Part shown: positions 33,752-43,326 of the stretch, one piece after another | Numbering within the stretch: position 1 is the first letter of the stretch | Layout: every line of letters starts with the position of its first letter | NCBI GenBank assembly: GCA_002238485.1 | Contig: MPMG01000010.1 | Location: 79,765-143,764 of the forward strand | DNA length: 64,000 bases | DNA from: Chloroflexi bacterium bin20 | GTDB taxonomy: Bacteria > Chloroflexota > Anaerolineae > Aggregatilineales > Phototrophicaceae | Direction of reading: 5' to 3' | Position numbers and translations under genes: made by a program | Notes under the pieces: generated by a model | Databases searched by the model: none | Seen by the model: the letters and a program-made list of their open reading frames with translations, nothing else | Told to the model about the DNA's origin: nothing

Positions 33752-34717
33752 TTGACGCCGACCATCCAGCCCGACACGATTCCCATAACCAGCGCGACCG
33801 ACTGGCAGCCCGATCCCAAGTCGCCGCGCCGCCGTCCGCCCTGGATTCGCGTTCGCGCGCCCAGTGGAGAAAACTACGAACGCGTGCGCGACCTCATGCG
33901 CAGCAAGACCCTGCACACCGTCTGCGAAGAAGCGCAATGCCCCAACCTGGGCGAATGTTGGGGCAAGGGCACCGCCACCTTCTTGATGATGGGCGACACT
34001 TGCACGCGCAGTTGTGGCTTTTGTGATATCAAGACCGGCCGTCCCAGCCCGCTCGACTGGGGCGAGCCCAACCGCATCGCCGAAAGCGTTCGCGCCATGG
34101 GCTTGCAGCATGTCGTCATCACCAGCGTCAATCGGGATGAACGAGCCGATGGCGGCGCGCCGATCTTCGCCATGGTCATTCGCCGCATCCGCCAGTTGCA
34201 GCCGGGTTGCTCCATCGAAGTGCTCATCCCCGATTTCAAAGGCAAGGAATTCGCGCTGAAGATGGTGATGGACGCCCAGCCAGAGATCCTCAATCACAAT
34301 GTAGAAACGGTGCCGCGGCTCTTCAAGCGCGTCCAGCCGCAAGACCGCTACGAATGGGCGCTTTCCACGTTGCAAAATGCCAAGCGCATGGACAAGCTGG
34401 TGCTGACCAAGAGCGGCATCATGCTGGGCTTGGGCGAAACGCTGGCTGAAGTGCGCGAAACCATGTGCGATCTGGTGTCGGTCGGCGTTGACATCTTGAC
34501 ACTGGGACAATATTTGCAGCCCAGCAAACGGCACCTGCCCATCGAGCGCTATTACAGTCCCCAAGAATTCGACGAGCTGCGCGAAGCTGGCTTGGCTATG
34601 GGATTCAAATGGGTGGAGAGCGGTCCGCTGGTGCGCAGCAGTTATCGCGCCGCCGAGCAAGTCCGCGAGCTATCGCGACTGGAGCATTTTCGTTTGCACG
34701 AAGCGCGTTTGGGCTAA
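33752..34717 (+). CDS. lipA: Lipoyl synthase
   Basis: This 321-residue radical-SAM enzyme inserts two sulfurs into octanoyl-protein. The auxiliary cluster cysteines are C58, C63 and C69 ([12 protein letters not shown]). The radical-SAM cluster cysteines are C84, C88 and C91 (CTRSCGFC). The end has the family's [10 protein letters not shown]. It serves 2-oxoacid dehydrogenases and glycine cleavage. The start is a TTG with GGAGG 6 nt upstream; the frame extends to 33719 without a ribosome site. No lipB is adjacent. Confidence 0.95.
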   Translation: MTPTIQPDTIPITSATDWQPDPKSPRRRPPWIRVRAPSGENYERVRDLMRSKTLHTVCEEAQCPNLGECWGKGTATFLMMGDTCTRSCGFCDIKTGRPSPLDWGEPNRIAESVRAMGLQHVVITSVNRDERADGGAPIFAMVIRRIRQLQPGCSIEVLIPDFKGKEFALKMVMDAQPEILNHNVETVPRLFKRVQPQDRYEWALSTLQNAKRMDKLVLTKSGIMLGLGETLAEVRETMCDLVSVGVDILTLGQYLQPSKRHLPIERYYSPQEFDELREAGLAMGFKWVESGPLVRSSYRAAEQVRELSRLEHFRLHEARLG

Positions 34718-34747
34718 TGCGCCCGAGCCAAACCAAGGGAGAGCATC

Positions 34748-35287
34748 ATGAGCGCCTTTTTTGCCAATCGCCGCGGCCAAGCCGAAGCCGACGCGCCAGA
34801 GCCGGCCGCAATCGTGCCAGCCGGACGACTCATCGGCTTTGATACCGTTATCGGCGCGAACACCCATATTGAAGGCGTCTTCTCCAGCAGCGGCAATGTG
34901 CGCATGGATGGGCAATTCAGCGGCGCGCTGGAGATCAGCGGCAATATCTTGGTGGGAGAATCAGCCGATATCCACGCCGACATCAATGCGCGAAACATCT
35001 CTATCGCCGGCAGCGTGCGCGGCAATGTCTGCGGCAACAAAGTGCAGCTTCTGCGCACCGGGCGCATCTGGGGCGATATCACCGCATCGGCGCTGACCAC
35101 CGAAGAAGGCGCATTCATTGATGGCAAGATCACCATGAGCGGGCATGCGGCGCTTCGTGGAGAAGACGATGACGAAGCCGCGCAAGACGATATGGATTGG
35201 CAGGAACCGCCAGCAGAAGCCGCCGATCAGCCGCAAGACGATGACGCAGAAGCGGAAGAATCAACCGACCCGGCTATCGGCTTATAG
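34748..35287 (+). CDS. Bactofilin family protein
   Basis: A 179-residue protein whose centre (about residues 25-130) is a right-handed beta-helix of the bactofilin type: IGANTHIEGVFSSSGNVRMD, GQFSGALEISGNILVGESA, then DINARNISIAGSVRGNV. Bactofilins polymerise without nucleotides and organise cell shape or envelope sites. The C-terminal 40 residues are very acidic. GGGAGAG precedes the ATG. It overlaps the convergent SDR gene by 6 nt. Confidence 0.85.
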   Translation: MSAFFANRRGQAEADAPEPAAIVPAGRLIGFDTVIGANTHIEGVFSSSGNVRMDGQFSGALEISGNILVGESADIHADINARNISIAGSVRGNVCGNKVQLLRTGRIWGDITASALTTEEGAFIDGKITMSGHAALRGEDDDEAAQDDMDWQEPPAEAADQPQDDDAEAEESTDPAIGL

Positions 35288-36052
35288 CGATGTCGCAGTA
35301 AGACCGCCATCCACAACGAAAACCGCGCCGGTCGTGAAATCGGACGCTGAAGAAGCCAGCAGCAGCGCCAAGCCAGCGATATCTTGCGGCTGGCCAATCC
35401 GTCCAACTGGCGTCTGCGCAAGCACATGCTCCAGGAGATCAGGATTGCCCCACAGCGCCTGCGCAAATTTCGTCTGTACCAGTCCGGGCGCGATGGCGTT
35501 GACCTGGATATTGTCCGCGCCCAGCTCCTGCGCCAGCGTTTGTGTGAGGCTGATGATCGCCGCCTTGCTGATGCTGTAGATGCCCTGGTAGCGTCCAGGC
35601 TTCAGCCCAACGATTGACGCCACATTGATGATCTTGCCGCCGCCGCTTTTTTGCAGAGCCGGCAGCGCCGCTTGTGTCAGCCAGACATTGCCCAGCAAAT
35701 TGACATCCAGAATCTTTCGCCAATAGCTGTCATCAGCCTCGAGGATAGAGCCGAAGTGCGGGTTGGTCGCCGCGTTATTGACCAGAATGTCCAACCGTCC
35801 GAACCGCGCAATCGTCCGCTCAACCAACTGGTGCAGGGCAGCCTTGTCGCCATTATGCGCCGCGATTCCCAGCGCTTGCCCGCCAGATGCATTGATTTTT
35901 GCCGCAACCTCGTCCAGCGATTCCTGCCGCCGGCTCGATACAACTACCGCGCAGCCAGCCCGCGCCAATTCCCCAGCTATGGCCATGCCGATGCCGCGCG
36001 ATGCGCCAGTTATTATGGCGACCTTGCCAGTCAGGTCGAATGCTTCGCCCAT
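35282..36052 (-). CDS. Short-chain dehydrogenase/reductase (FabG-like)
   Basis: The 256-residue NAD(P)-dependent SDR has the TGASRGIG cofactor motif, the structural NNAA, catalytic Ser in VASIVGLKPG and the Tyr-x3-Lys pair in YSISKAA. The closing FVVDGGLT is typical of FabG-like and glucose/3-oxoacyl reductases. Substrate not predictable. GAGGG lies 7 nt before the ATG. It follows the polysaccharide genes leftward, so a sugar or lipid role is possible. Confidence 0.85.
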   Translation of the reverse strand: MGEAFDLTGKVAIITGASRGIGMAIAGELARAGCAVVVSSRRQESLDEVAAKINASGGQALGIAAHNGDKAALHQLVERTIARFGRLDILVNNAATNPHFGSILEADDSYWRKILDVNLLGNVWLTQAALPALQKSGGGKIINVASIVGLKPGRYQGIYSISKAAIISLTQTLAQELGADNIQVNAIAPGLVQTKFAQALWGNPDLLEHVLAQTPVGRIGQPQDIAGLALLLASSASDFTTGAVFVVDGGLTATSL

Positions 36053-36070
36053 GCCACTACCCTCGTGATG

Positions 36071-36742
36071 CTAGATTGCGCGTTCGGGCGGGATGCTGCC
36101 CAGCAAATGGATGCCCATGCGGCGCAAATCGTCTTGATGATGCAGGCGTCGATCGAGGTGTTCAGCCAGTAGCGCCAATGTCAGCCCCAGCAGCAGCCCA
36201 ATGCCCGTCTGCAGCAGCGGACGCAGCCGCTCGGACATGGATGGCGAAACCGTGCCGATCCAGGGCACATCCAGAATAGAGATTTGTGCCGCTTCGCCAC
36301 GAAGTTGGGGGAAGTAATCGGCATTCCGCTGCGCCAGCACAACCTGCGCGGCATCGGCGATCATTGCCAGCGCATCGTGGTCATGGTGACTCAGGTAGAT
36401 CACGCCGACCGACCGCGAATTGTCAGCGGCGATGCCCAATCCGCCCAGCGAATCGGCTGCTTCGTCCAGCTGAGCCGCTAGCTCATCACGAAATCGCGAG
36501 CTGGGCACCCAGTCGGTGAAAGCATTCACCACCAGCTCCGATGCCAGCCAGGTGTCCATGAAGCTATCTTCGATTGCCAGCAGATCTGGCTGCTGCGCGG
36601 CGCTATAACGGATCTGCAGTGTGAATCCGCGCGGCGCATCGTCCAGCAGGGTCGGCAAAGACAAGCCAATGCCAGCGACGAATGGCAGCAAGATCAGCCA
36701 CCAGCGGCGTGAGAGCAGACGAAGTGCGCTGGTATAGTCCAT
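36071..36742 (-). CDS. Wzz-like polysaccharide chain-length determinant
   Basis: A 223-residue protein with two membrane helices bracketing an extracytoplasmic helical domain: WWLILLPFVAGIGLSLP near the N-terminus and LLQTGIGLLLGLTLALLAEH near residue 185. A Pro-rich PWIGTVSPS motif lies just before the second helix, as in polysaccharide co-polymerases. These control glycan length with a CpsD-type partner, here at 43327-43980. GAGGTAG precedes the ATG. Confidence 0.8.
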   Translation of the reverse strand: MDYTSALRLLSRRWWLILLPFVAGIGLSLPTLLDDAPRGFTLQIRYSAAQQPDLLAIEDSFMDTWLASELVVNAFTDWVPSSRFRDELAAQLDEAADSLGGLGIAADNSRSVGVIYLSHHDHDALAMIADAAQVVLAQRNADYFPQLRGEAAQISILDVPWIGTVSPSMSERLRPLLQTGIGLLLGLTLALLAEHLDRRLHHQDDLRRMGIHLLGSIPPERAI

Positions 36743-36747
36743 TGCTT

Positions 36748-37893
36748 CTACCTCTTTGCTTTCGCCATCGGGTCATCATAATGATAGTTGCGATTTGCCC
36801 GTTTTGCCGCCCAGGCGCCTGCTATGAATGACTGCATTCGCTTGCAAAAGGACTTGGTGTCGAAGCGCTGCGCCTGGCTGCGAATCTGCTGGGGATTGTA
36901 GGCGAAGGCATCGAAGTTGCGCCAGACTGCCATCAAGCTGTCGACTGTTAGCCGGTCGAAGAATGCGCCCGTTGCGCCTTCGATGATTGTATCCAGCGCG
37001 CCGCCGCCTCGGTAGGCGATGACGGGACGTCCAGCTGCCTGCGCTTGCACGGGACTTATGCCGAAGTCTTCCAAACCCGGGAAAAGCAGCGCGCGACACT
37101 GCGCCATCAGCTTGGGCAAGTCGACATCCGGGACAAAACCAAGGAATTCGACAGTCTCGCCCGCCAGCGATTTCAGGCGCGCCAAATCACGCCCCGATCC
37201 AGCGACTTTGAGCGGCAGCCCCAGCTCGGACGCCGCCCGCACAGCCAGATCAATGCGCTTGTACGGCACCAGACGCGATACGATCAGGTAATAATCCTGG
37301 ACTTCGTCCACGGAAGAAGGCTGGAATCGCGAAGTATCCACAGGCGGATGGATGATGGTCGATTCGCGTTTGTAATAGTTGCGAATGCGCGCTTGCACAG
37401 CGCTGCTGATGGCGATGAAATGCGAGACGCGTTGGGCAGCTGCATAATCCCAACGGCGCAGCCAAGCCACCAGCGGACGCAGCAGCCGCTCTGGCGCCTT
37501 GCCCAGCCCTTCGCCGGCCAGGTATTCGTCCAGCTGCCAGACATAGCGCGTCGGCGTCAGGCAATAGCAGATATGCAGCGCGCGCGCATCGAATCGCAGC
37601 CCATGGCAAAAGCCGCTTTTGTTGCTCAAAACCACATCATAGTCCGCCAGCCGCAGATTGCCCCAGGCCAGCGGATACAGCGGCAGGTAGATTTGATGGC
37701 GGCGGTGAATCGCTGGCAGCTTGTCCAGCCACAGCGCGCGGATATCCCAATCCTGGTAATGAGGTGGCATGGCAGACGGCGCATACATGCTCGTATAGAC
37801 CGGGCTGCCAGGAAATTGGCGCGCCAGGACATTGAGCACATCTTCTGCGCCACCGATCTGGTTCAGCCAGTCATGCGCCAGCGCGAGCTTCAA
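36748..37893 (-). CDS. Glycosyltransferase family 4
   Basis: The 381-residue GT-B enzyme begins LALAHDWLNQIGGAEDVL, the acceptor-side start of WbaZ/mannosyltransferase-like GT4 proteins. Its nucleotide-sugar domain has IVSRLVPYKRIDLAVRAASE and PGLEDFGISPVQAQAAGRPV with the E-x7-E motif. It would add a hexose, often mannose, to a lipid-linked glycan. The TTG start is chosen because AAAGGAG lies 6 nt upstream. It overlaps the end of the RNase HII gene by 23 nt. Confidence 0.87.
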   Translation of the reverse strand: MKLALAHDWLNQIGGAEDVLNVLARQFPGSPVYTSMYAPSAMPPHYQDWDIRALWLDKLPAIHRRHQIYLPLYPLAWGNLRLADYDVVLSNKSGFCHGLRFDARALHICYCLTPTRYVWQLDEYLAGEGLGKAPERLLRPLVAWLRRWDYAAAQRVSHFIAISSAVQARIRNYYKRESTIIHPPVDTSRFQPSSVDEVQDYYLIVSRLVPYKRIDLAVRAASELGLPLKVAGSGRDLARLKSLAGETVEFLGFVPDVDLPKLMAQCRALLFPGLEDFGISPVQAQAAGRPVIAYRGGGALDTIIEGATGAFFDRLTVDSLMAVWRNFDAFAYNPQQIRSQAQRFDTKSFCKRMQSFIAGAWAAKRANRNYHYDDPMAKAKR

Positions 37894-38566
37894 ACGCCAC
37901 TCCTTTCTGTCGCAGCGCGGCGCGGACCGGCGCGAAACTCTGGCGATGCGCTGGGCAGGGACCATGTTGGCGCAAAGCATCGAGGTGGGCGCGCGTGCCA
38001 TAACCTTTGTGCTGCGCGAAACCGTATTGCGGGTAGCATTCGTCCAGCCGCCGCATTTGTTCATCTCGCCAGACTTTTGCCAAAATGCTGGCGCAGGCGA
38101 TGCTCAACGAGCGCTGGTCGCCTTCGACAAGGCTGACTTGCGGCAGCCTGCCGCATTTGGGCAGCAGCATATAATCCAGAAACAGACAGTCGGCCTTGAT
38201 GCCGAATTCGCCCAGCGATTCAAGCGCTCTGTGCATGGCCAGCTGCGTCGCCGCGACGATTCCGCAGCCATCAATTTCCTGCGCGCTGCTTCGCCCGATC
38301 GCCCAAGCCAGCGCGATCTGCTTGATAATCGTGTTCGTCGATTCGCGTTGGGCGGGGCTCATCTTCTTGCTGTCGCGAGCGCCACGCAGCAATTGTCCCA
38401 GATCGCGCCGCTGCAAGGGCAGGGCAACGGCAGCCGCAGCCACTGGTCCAGCCAGGGGTCCTCGGCCCGCTTCATCAATGCCAACGATGATGCGATAACC
38501 GGCGCGCTGATAATGCCGCTCATGCTGCAGGCTGGCTGTCCCGACGCGCTTAGTGGGCACGGGCAT
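37871..38566 (-). CDS. rnhB: Ribonuclease HII
   Basis: A 231-residue enzyme with the family opening IIVGIDEAGRGPLAGPV (catalytic Asp31 and Glu32). It also has DSKKMSPAQRE, the third acid in CLFLDYMLLP, and AKVWRDEQMRRLD with the fourth. RNase HII nicks at ribonucleotides in DNA and removes RNA from hybrids. It is set inside the polysaccharide operon, overlapping the upstream glycosyltransferase by 17 nt, a chance arrangement probably kept by co-transcription. The ATG at 38566 is preferred; a GTG at 38560 is also possible. Confidence 0.92.
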   Translation of the reverse strand: MPVPTKRVGTASLQHERHYQRAGYRIIVGIDEAGRGPLAGPVAAAAVALPLQRRDLGQLLRGARDSKKMSPAQRESTNTIIKQIALAWAIGRSSAQEIDGCGIVAATQLAMHRALESLGEFGIKADCLFLDYMLLPKCGRLPQVSLVEGDQRSLSIACASILAKVWRDEQMRRLDECYPQYGFAQHKGYGTRAHLDALRQHGPCPAHRQSFAPVRAALRQKGVAFEARAGA

Positions 38567-39311
38567 AACAGCCTTGTCGCCAGTTGCGCCGTATCTGCCA
38601 GATCTCGCGCAGCATATTGAGCGAATCGTCCCAGAGCCGCATGGTCGAATAAGGGTCGTAATACCAGGTGATGGGCACTTCCTTGACTGTATAGCCGCGT
38701 CGCTGGGCAATGAAGAGCAGCTCGACATCAAAGCCGATGCCATTCATGCGCTGCACGCCGAAGAGGTCCTCGGCGACAGATGCGCGGAACATTTTGAAGC
38801 CGCACTGTGTATCTTCAAAGCTGCGCAAAGCCGCCAGTTTGATGATCCAGTTGTTGACCCTGCCCATCAAATGACGATAGGTGGGCTCGCCGACCCGGTT
38901 GGCGCCCGGCGCTTCTCGGCTGGCGATGATGATGTCGCTGTCAGTCGTTTCGGGCGGCAAAAAGCGCGAGAGCTCGTCTATGCGCATGGACAGATCGGCA
39001 TCACAGATGAAGCGCCATTCGCCCCGCGCCGCCAGCATGCCTTGTTTGACCGCCAAGCCTTTGCCGCGCTGCCTGGCCGGCGACTGCATGGCGCGAACAT
39101 AGCCCAGCGATTCTGCATGCGCCTGCGCCACCTCGAACGTGCGATCGTGGCTGCCATTCTCGACGATGACGACTTCGGCCTCATAGGGCTGCTGCTGCAA
39201 GAAAGCGTCAATCTGCGCCAGGCTGGGTGGCAAGCGCGCTTCTTCGTTGTGCGCTGGGATGATGATGCTGAGGAAAGGTCGGCTCAAAGAACGTTTCTCC
39301 GCCGCTACCAT
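38550..39311 (-). CDS. Glycosyltransferase family 2 (dolichyl/polyprenyl-phosphate glucosyltransferase-like)
   Basis: The 253-residue GT-A enzyme has FLSIIIPAHNEEARLPPSLA, VVIVENGSHDRTFEVA, GKGLAVKQGMLAARGEW, the metal-binding DADLS, and DTQCGFKMFR. These match the ALG5-like group that makes polyprenyl-phosphate glucose or mannose. No C-terminal membrane spans are seen. The ATG at 39311 is an estimate; the frame stays open to 39413 but the extra residues look non-coding. Confidence 0.88.
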   Translation of the reverse strand: MVAAEKRSLSRPFLSIIIPAHNEEARLPPSLAQIDAFLQQQPYEAEVVIVENGSHDRTFEVAQAHAESLGYVRAMQSPARQRGKGLAVKQGMLAARGEWRFICDADLSMRIDELSRFLPPETTDSDIIIASREAPGANRVGEPTYRHLMGRVNNWIIKLAALRSFEDTQCGFKMFRASVAEDLFGVQRMNGIGFDVELLFIAQRRGYTVKEVPITWYYDPYSTMRLWDDSLNMLREIWQIRRNWRQGCYARAH

Positions 39312-39409
39312 GGCGATTGTCGCTGGGACAGCTTTGCCAATGATACGCCAAAAGCTGGCTTTTGCGCAGGCTCTTGGTCTATCCTCGACATCCCGCGAGC
39401 GCGCGAGCC

Positions 39410-40360
39410 TCATTTTTTCGTGAGCATGCTGTCAATATACGCATCGCTGACAGTCCGCATTGACTGGATTTCGCGCCGCTTTACCAAAGCGCTGCGCAAG
39501 CTGAGGGCGCCAGCCGCCATGCCACGCAGCCTTGCCCGCGCCGCCTCTCCACGCCAGGCCACCAGCGCATCCCAAAACAGACTGGCCTGCCGCCCCACGA
39601 TGCGCCGCCAATACTTCCGCAACAGAGCAGACGGCATATTCTTGGCGATCAACCAGATGCCGTTGCGCCCGTCATAATAGCTGGCGGTCTTGCCGCCTCC
39701 AGTTGCCGATAAATGATGATAGACGACCGCGCCCGGCGCAAACCACACCGCATAACCAGCCAGCTGCGCGCGCCAGGCGATATCGACATCTTCCAGCAAG
39801 AAAAAGAAGTCGTCATCCAAAAAACCGATCGCTTCCAGCATGCAGCGCCGATAAACTGCCGCGCCACCACAAGCCGAAAAGACATAATCGCCACGATCAT
39901 ATTGCCCATGGTCGATCTCGCCAAAACCTCGATTGCCTGCGCTGCCGTCAATGGCGAAGAAATCGCCGGCTGTATGAAATCGCTCGCGCTGGTCGTGCAT
40001 CAGCATCTTGCAGGCGACTATGCCGACCTCGGGTTTCTCGTCCAGCGCCTTGATGACTTCCGCAGCCCAATCTCGCGCTACTTCTGTGTCGTTGTTCAAC
40101 AGCGCGACAATTTCACCAGCCGCCTCTTGCATGCCCTTGTTGCATGCGCCTGTGAAGCCACGATTCTGCGGCAATTCGACCAGCTGCATTTCCGGGTAGG
40201 CTGTCCTCACAAATTGCTGCGAGCCATCGGTGGAGGCATTGTCGACGATGATGATTTCGATGCCGGGCTGGGTCTGCGCGCGCAGGGAATCGAGGCAGGC
40301 AGCCAAGTAGCCTTTGCCATTCCAATTGGGGATGACCACCGACAGGCGCGGCGCAGTCAT
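39410..40360 (-). CDS. Glycosyltransferase family 2 (rhamnosyltransferase-like)
   Basis: A 316-residue GT-A enzyme with LSVVIPNWNGKGYLAACLDS, IIIVDNASTDGSQQFV, a metal site in LLNNDTEV, and the ED motif FFLLEDVDIAWRA. This is the WcaA/RfbN-like rhamnosyltransferase group, fitting the dTDP-rhamnose genes just upstream. The ATG overlaps the rmlD stop (TGATG-type). It likely adds rhamnose to the growing exopolysaccharide, though other deoxysugars are possible. Confidence 0.85.
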   Translation of the reverse strand: MTAPRLSVVIPNWNGKGYLAACLDSLRAQTQPGIEIIIVDNASTDGSQQFVRTAYPEMQLVELPQNRGFTGACNKGMQEAAGEIVALLNNDTEVARDWAAEVIKALDEKPEVGIVACKMLMHDQRERFHTAGDFFAIDGSAGNRGFGEIDHGQYDRGDYVFSACGGAAVYRRCMLEAIGFLDDDFFFLLEDVDIAWRAQLAGYAVWFAPGAVVYHHLSATGGGKTASYYDGRNGIWLIAKNMPSALLRKYWRRIVGRQASLFWDALVAWRGEAARARLRGMAAGALSLRSALVKRREIQSMRTVSDAYIDSMLTKK

Positions 40361-41202
40361 CCAGGCGCCTCGGCTGCGATGAAGTCGCGCACCGCCTCTT
40401 GCCAGGGACGCAAGCGAATCCCAAGGCTGGCGGCGGCGATATTGGCCAGGGGACTGTGTTCTGGCGGCAGGGAAGGGCGCTGCCACTGATGGCTGCTGAT
40501 GCGCGCGATAGCCCTGTCAGTGAAGCCGGCTTCATCCAGCGCGAACCTCGCCAGCCCCCAGCGGCTGACAGAACCTTCATTGACCAAATGATAGGTTCCG
40601 AAACGTTTGCTTTCGATCAGCAGGCCGATGGCTGCCGCCAGATCGCTCGTGGAGGTGGGGCTGCTGATTTCGTTGGTGACGACTCGCAGTGCGCTGTCAT
40701 GCCGCGCTGCATTGAGTATGGCATGAATGAAATTGTGCCCACCCAGCGCGAAGAGCCAGGCTGTGCGCACAATGTAATGTCGCGGATTGACTTGCAAAAG
40801 CGCGCGTTCGCCATACCACTTGCTGCGGCCATACGCGTTGATGGGCTTGGCGGCATCATATTCGTGATAAGCGCGCCCCAGCTTGCCATCAAAGACTTCG
40901 TTGCTGCTGACATAGAGCATGGCAATGCCGAGGCCTGCGGTAACAGCGGCGAGGTTGTGCGTGCCCAGGCCATTGATTCGCAGCGCCTTTTGCGGATCCA
41001 GCGCGCAGCCGTTCACATCGGTGAAGGCGGCGGCATGCAGCAGAATATCCGGGCGCGCGTCGGCGATCAACTGTCCACAAGCCGCGTAATCCGTGATGTC
41101 CAGCGTGGACCTGTCCGTAGCGATGACATCGTGCCCAGCGCGCAACACCGTTTGCAGTGCGCTGCCCAGCTTGCCGCTCGCACCGGTGATCAGGATTTTC
41201 AT
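40357..41202 (-). CDS. rmlD: dTDP-4-dehydrorhamnose reductase
   Basis: The 281-residue extended SDR has the ILITGASGKLGSAL cofactor loop, PDILLHAAAFTDVNGCALDP, YVSSNEVFDGKLGRAYHEYD, and YGRSKWYGE with the catalytic Tyr-Lys. It completes dTDP-L-rhamnose by reducing the 4-keto group with NAD(P)H. The catalytic YxxxK is kept as Y-G-R-S-K. It overlaps rmlB by 4 nt. An rmlC epimerase gene is not present in this cluster. Confidence 0.92.
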   Translation of the reverse strand: MKILITGASGKLGSALQTVLRAGHDVIATDRSTLDITDYAACGQLIADARPDILLHAAAFTDVNGCALDPQKALRINGLGTHNLAAVTAGLGIAMLYVSSNEVFDGKLGRAYHEYDAAKPINAYGRSKWYGERALLQVNPRHYIVRTAWLFALGGHNFIHAILNAARHDSALRVVTNEISSPTSTSDLAAAIGLLIESKRFGTYHLVNEGSVSRWGLARFALDEAGFTDRAIARISSHQWQRPSLPPEHSPLANIAAASLGIRLRPWQEAVRDFIAAEAPG

Positions 41203-42230
41203 GGCGCCGCAGTCGCCGCTGCCAGCCGGTCGCTATATTGACGTTGATAATAAGCCAGGTATTCGCCCGTCTTGATCTTGCGCCACCACCATTCGTTGTC
41301 GACATACCAACGCACGGTCGCCGCCAAGCCTCGCTCAAAGTCGTATTCTCGCTGCCAGCCAAGTTCGCGCGCTTTGGCGGCTGTCATGGCATAACGCCGG
41401 TCGTGGCCCTCGCGGTCTGGCACATGGCGGATCAGCGCTGACGGCTTGCCCAGCTGCTCGAGTATCTGCTGCGTGACTTCGATATTATGACGTTGGTTTT
41501 CGCCAGCCAGGTTGTAGGCTTCGCCAGTTTTGCCGCGATGCAATATGCAATCGACGCCGCGCGCATGGTCATCGACATAGAGCCAGTCGCGGATTTGCAA
41601 GCCATCGCCATACAAGGGCAGTGGGCGGTCATCCAGCGCTTCGGTTGTGAAAAAAGGAATCAGCTTTTCCGGGTATTGATAGGGTCCATAGGTGTTGCTG
41701 CCGCGCGTTACGACAGTGTCCATGCCATAGGTAACCTGGTAGGCGCGCAGCATCAACTCGCCGCCGGCTTTGCTGGCAGCATAGGGACTGTTGGGCAGAA
41801 AGCGGTCGCCTTCGGCAGACAGACCCTCGTCAATATCGCCGTAGACCTCGTCAGTAGAGACCTGGCAGAAGCGACCAATGCCCCGCTTTCGCCCTTCGTC
41901 CAGCAGGATATAGACGCCGACGACATCGGTGTGGATGAAGGCGTCTGGCGCCAGGATGCTGCGGTCTACATGACTCTCGGCGGCGAAGTTGACGATCGTG
42001 TCGATGTTGTGGTCTTGCAACACGCTGTGGACGGCGGCGCGGTCGGCGATATCGCCGCGTTCGAATCGGTAGTTTGGCTCGTCGCTGACGGGCAGGAGGT
42101 TGTCGATATTGCCCGCGTAGGTCAGCTTGTCATAGCAGATGATAGTGTAGTCGGGATATGTTGCGACCATATGTCGGACGAAGGCGCTGCCAATGAAGCC
42201 GGCGCCGCCCGTAACCAGAATGTTCTTCAT
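41199..42230 (-). CDS. rmlB: dTDP-glucose 4,6-dehydratase
   Basis: A 343-residue enzyme with NILVTGGAGFIGSAFVRHM, VNFAAESHVDRSI, QVSTDEVYGDI, and YAASKAGGELMLRAY. It also has VTRGSNTYGPYQYPEKLIP. It converts dTDP-glucose to the 4-keto-6-deoxy sugar using bound NAD. GGAGG lies 5 nt before the ATG. It follows rmlA by 17 nt in the same leftward operon. Confidence 0.95.
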   Translation of the reverse strand: MKNILVTGGAGFIGSAFVRHMVATYPDYTIICYDKLTYAGNIDNLLPVSDEPNYRFERGDIADRAAVHSVLQDHNIDTIVNFAAESHVDRSILAPDAFIHTDVVGVYILLDEGRKRGIGRFCQVSTDEVYGDIDEGLSAEGDRFLPNSPYAASKAGGELMLRAYQVTYGMDTVVTRGSNTYGPYQYPEKLIPFFTTEALDDRPLPLYGDGLQIRDWLYVDDHARGVDCILHRGKTGEAYNLAGENQRHNIEVTQQILEQLGKPSALIRHVPDREGHDRRYAMTAAKARELGWQREYDFERGLAATVRWYVDNEWWWRKIKTGEYLAYYQRQYSDRLAAATAAP

Positions 42231-42247
42231 CGCGCCTCCGCTGTGAG

Positions 42248-43318
42248 TTAGACCCACATGCTGCTGTGGTCGCCCAGATTCATTTTGATGCCTTTGGGCT
42301 TGCCGGCGCTGCGATGGATAGCCGCATTGCGACCGATCAGGCTGTCGCGCAGGGTGGCATCGATGTCGCAGACGCGGCTGTTTTCCAAAATGATGCTGCG
42401 CTCGATCTCGCAATTGCTGATCTGGCAGCCGTGATAAATGCTTGTGAAAGGACCGATGTAACTATTCTCTACCACGCTGTCCTTGCCAATGATGGTCGGT
42501 CCGCGCAAGACGCTGTTGATGATGCGCGCGCCGGCCTGCAATGTCACCCGCGCATCGACAGACGAGCAGTCATCAATCTCGGCGCAAGCGGCGATGGCCG
42601 GCTCGATCTCTTCCAGCACATAGCTGTTGGCATCCAGCATATCAGTGGGCTTGCCGGTGTCGATCCACCAGCCGCGATGCACATGCGGGAAAACGCGGCG
42701 GCCGTGGTCGACCAGCCACTGGATGGCATCGGTGATCTCATATTCGCCGCGCGCCGAAGGTTGGATAGCGTCCACCGCCTCAAAGACATGCCGGTCGAAC
42801 ATGTAGATGCCCACCAGCGCCAGGTTGCTGGGCGGGTCGGCTGGCTTTTCAATCAACTGCGCAATGCTGCCATCCGCCCGCAGCTTCGCCACGCCATAAG
42901 CAGAGGGATTATCCACCTCCTTCAAGACGATCTGGCTGTTCCAGTCGCTTTGGGCGAAGTCGCGGATAAGCTGGCTGATTCCGCCTTGGATGACATTGTC
43001 GCCCAGAAACATCACAAAAGGGTCGTCACGCAAGAATTCGCGCGAGATTTTGACCGCGTGCGCCAAGCCGTCCGGGCTGTCTTGGGGAATGTAGGTGAGC
43101 GACACATCCCACTGGGCGCCATCTCCCAGCGCGGAGCGAATTTCTGGCGCGGTATGCCCGACCACGATGCCGATTTCGCGCACGCCCGCTTCTCGAATGG
43201 CTTCAATGACGCGCACCAGCACCGGCTTGTTGGCGACCGGGATGAGCTGCTTGGCGCGGGTATAGGTCAGCGGATAGAGCCGTGTGCCCTTGCCGCCACT
43301 GAGGATGAGGCCTTTCAT
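42248..43318 (-). CDS. rmlA: Glucose-1-phosphate thymidylyltransferase (long form)
   Basis: A nucleotidyltransferase of 356 residues with KGLILSGGKGTRLYPLTYTR as nucleotide loop, LIPVANKPVL, VMFLGDNVIQGG with metal-binding Asp, and WIDTGKPTDMLDAN. Unlike the 290-residue RmlA of enterobacteria, it has a C-terminal left-handed beta-helix with hexapeptide turns (from about residue 245). This is the archaeal/actinobacterial long form. It makes dTDP-glucose for RmlB. Confidence 0.92.
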   Translation of the reverse strand: MKGLILSGGKGTRLYPLTYTRAKQLIPVANKPVLVRVIEAIREAGVREIGIVVGHTAPEIRSALGDGAQWDVSLTYIPQDSPDGLAHAVKISREFLRDDPFVMFLGDNVIQGGISQLIRDFAQSDWNSQIVLKEVDNPSAYGVAKLRADGSIAQLIEKPADPPSNLALVGIYMFDRHVFEAVDAIQPSARGEYEITDAIQWLVDHGRRVFPHVHRGWWIDTGKPTDMLDANSYVLEEIEPAIAACAEIDDCSSVDARVTLQAGARIINSVLRGPTIIGKDSVVENSYIGPFTSIYHGCQISNCEIERSIILENSRVCDIDATLRDSLIGRNAAIHRSAGKPKGIKMNLGDHSSMWV

Positions 43319-43326
43319 AGACGCGC

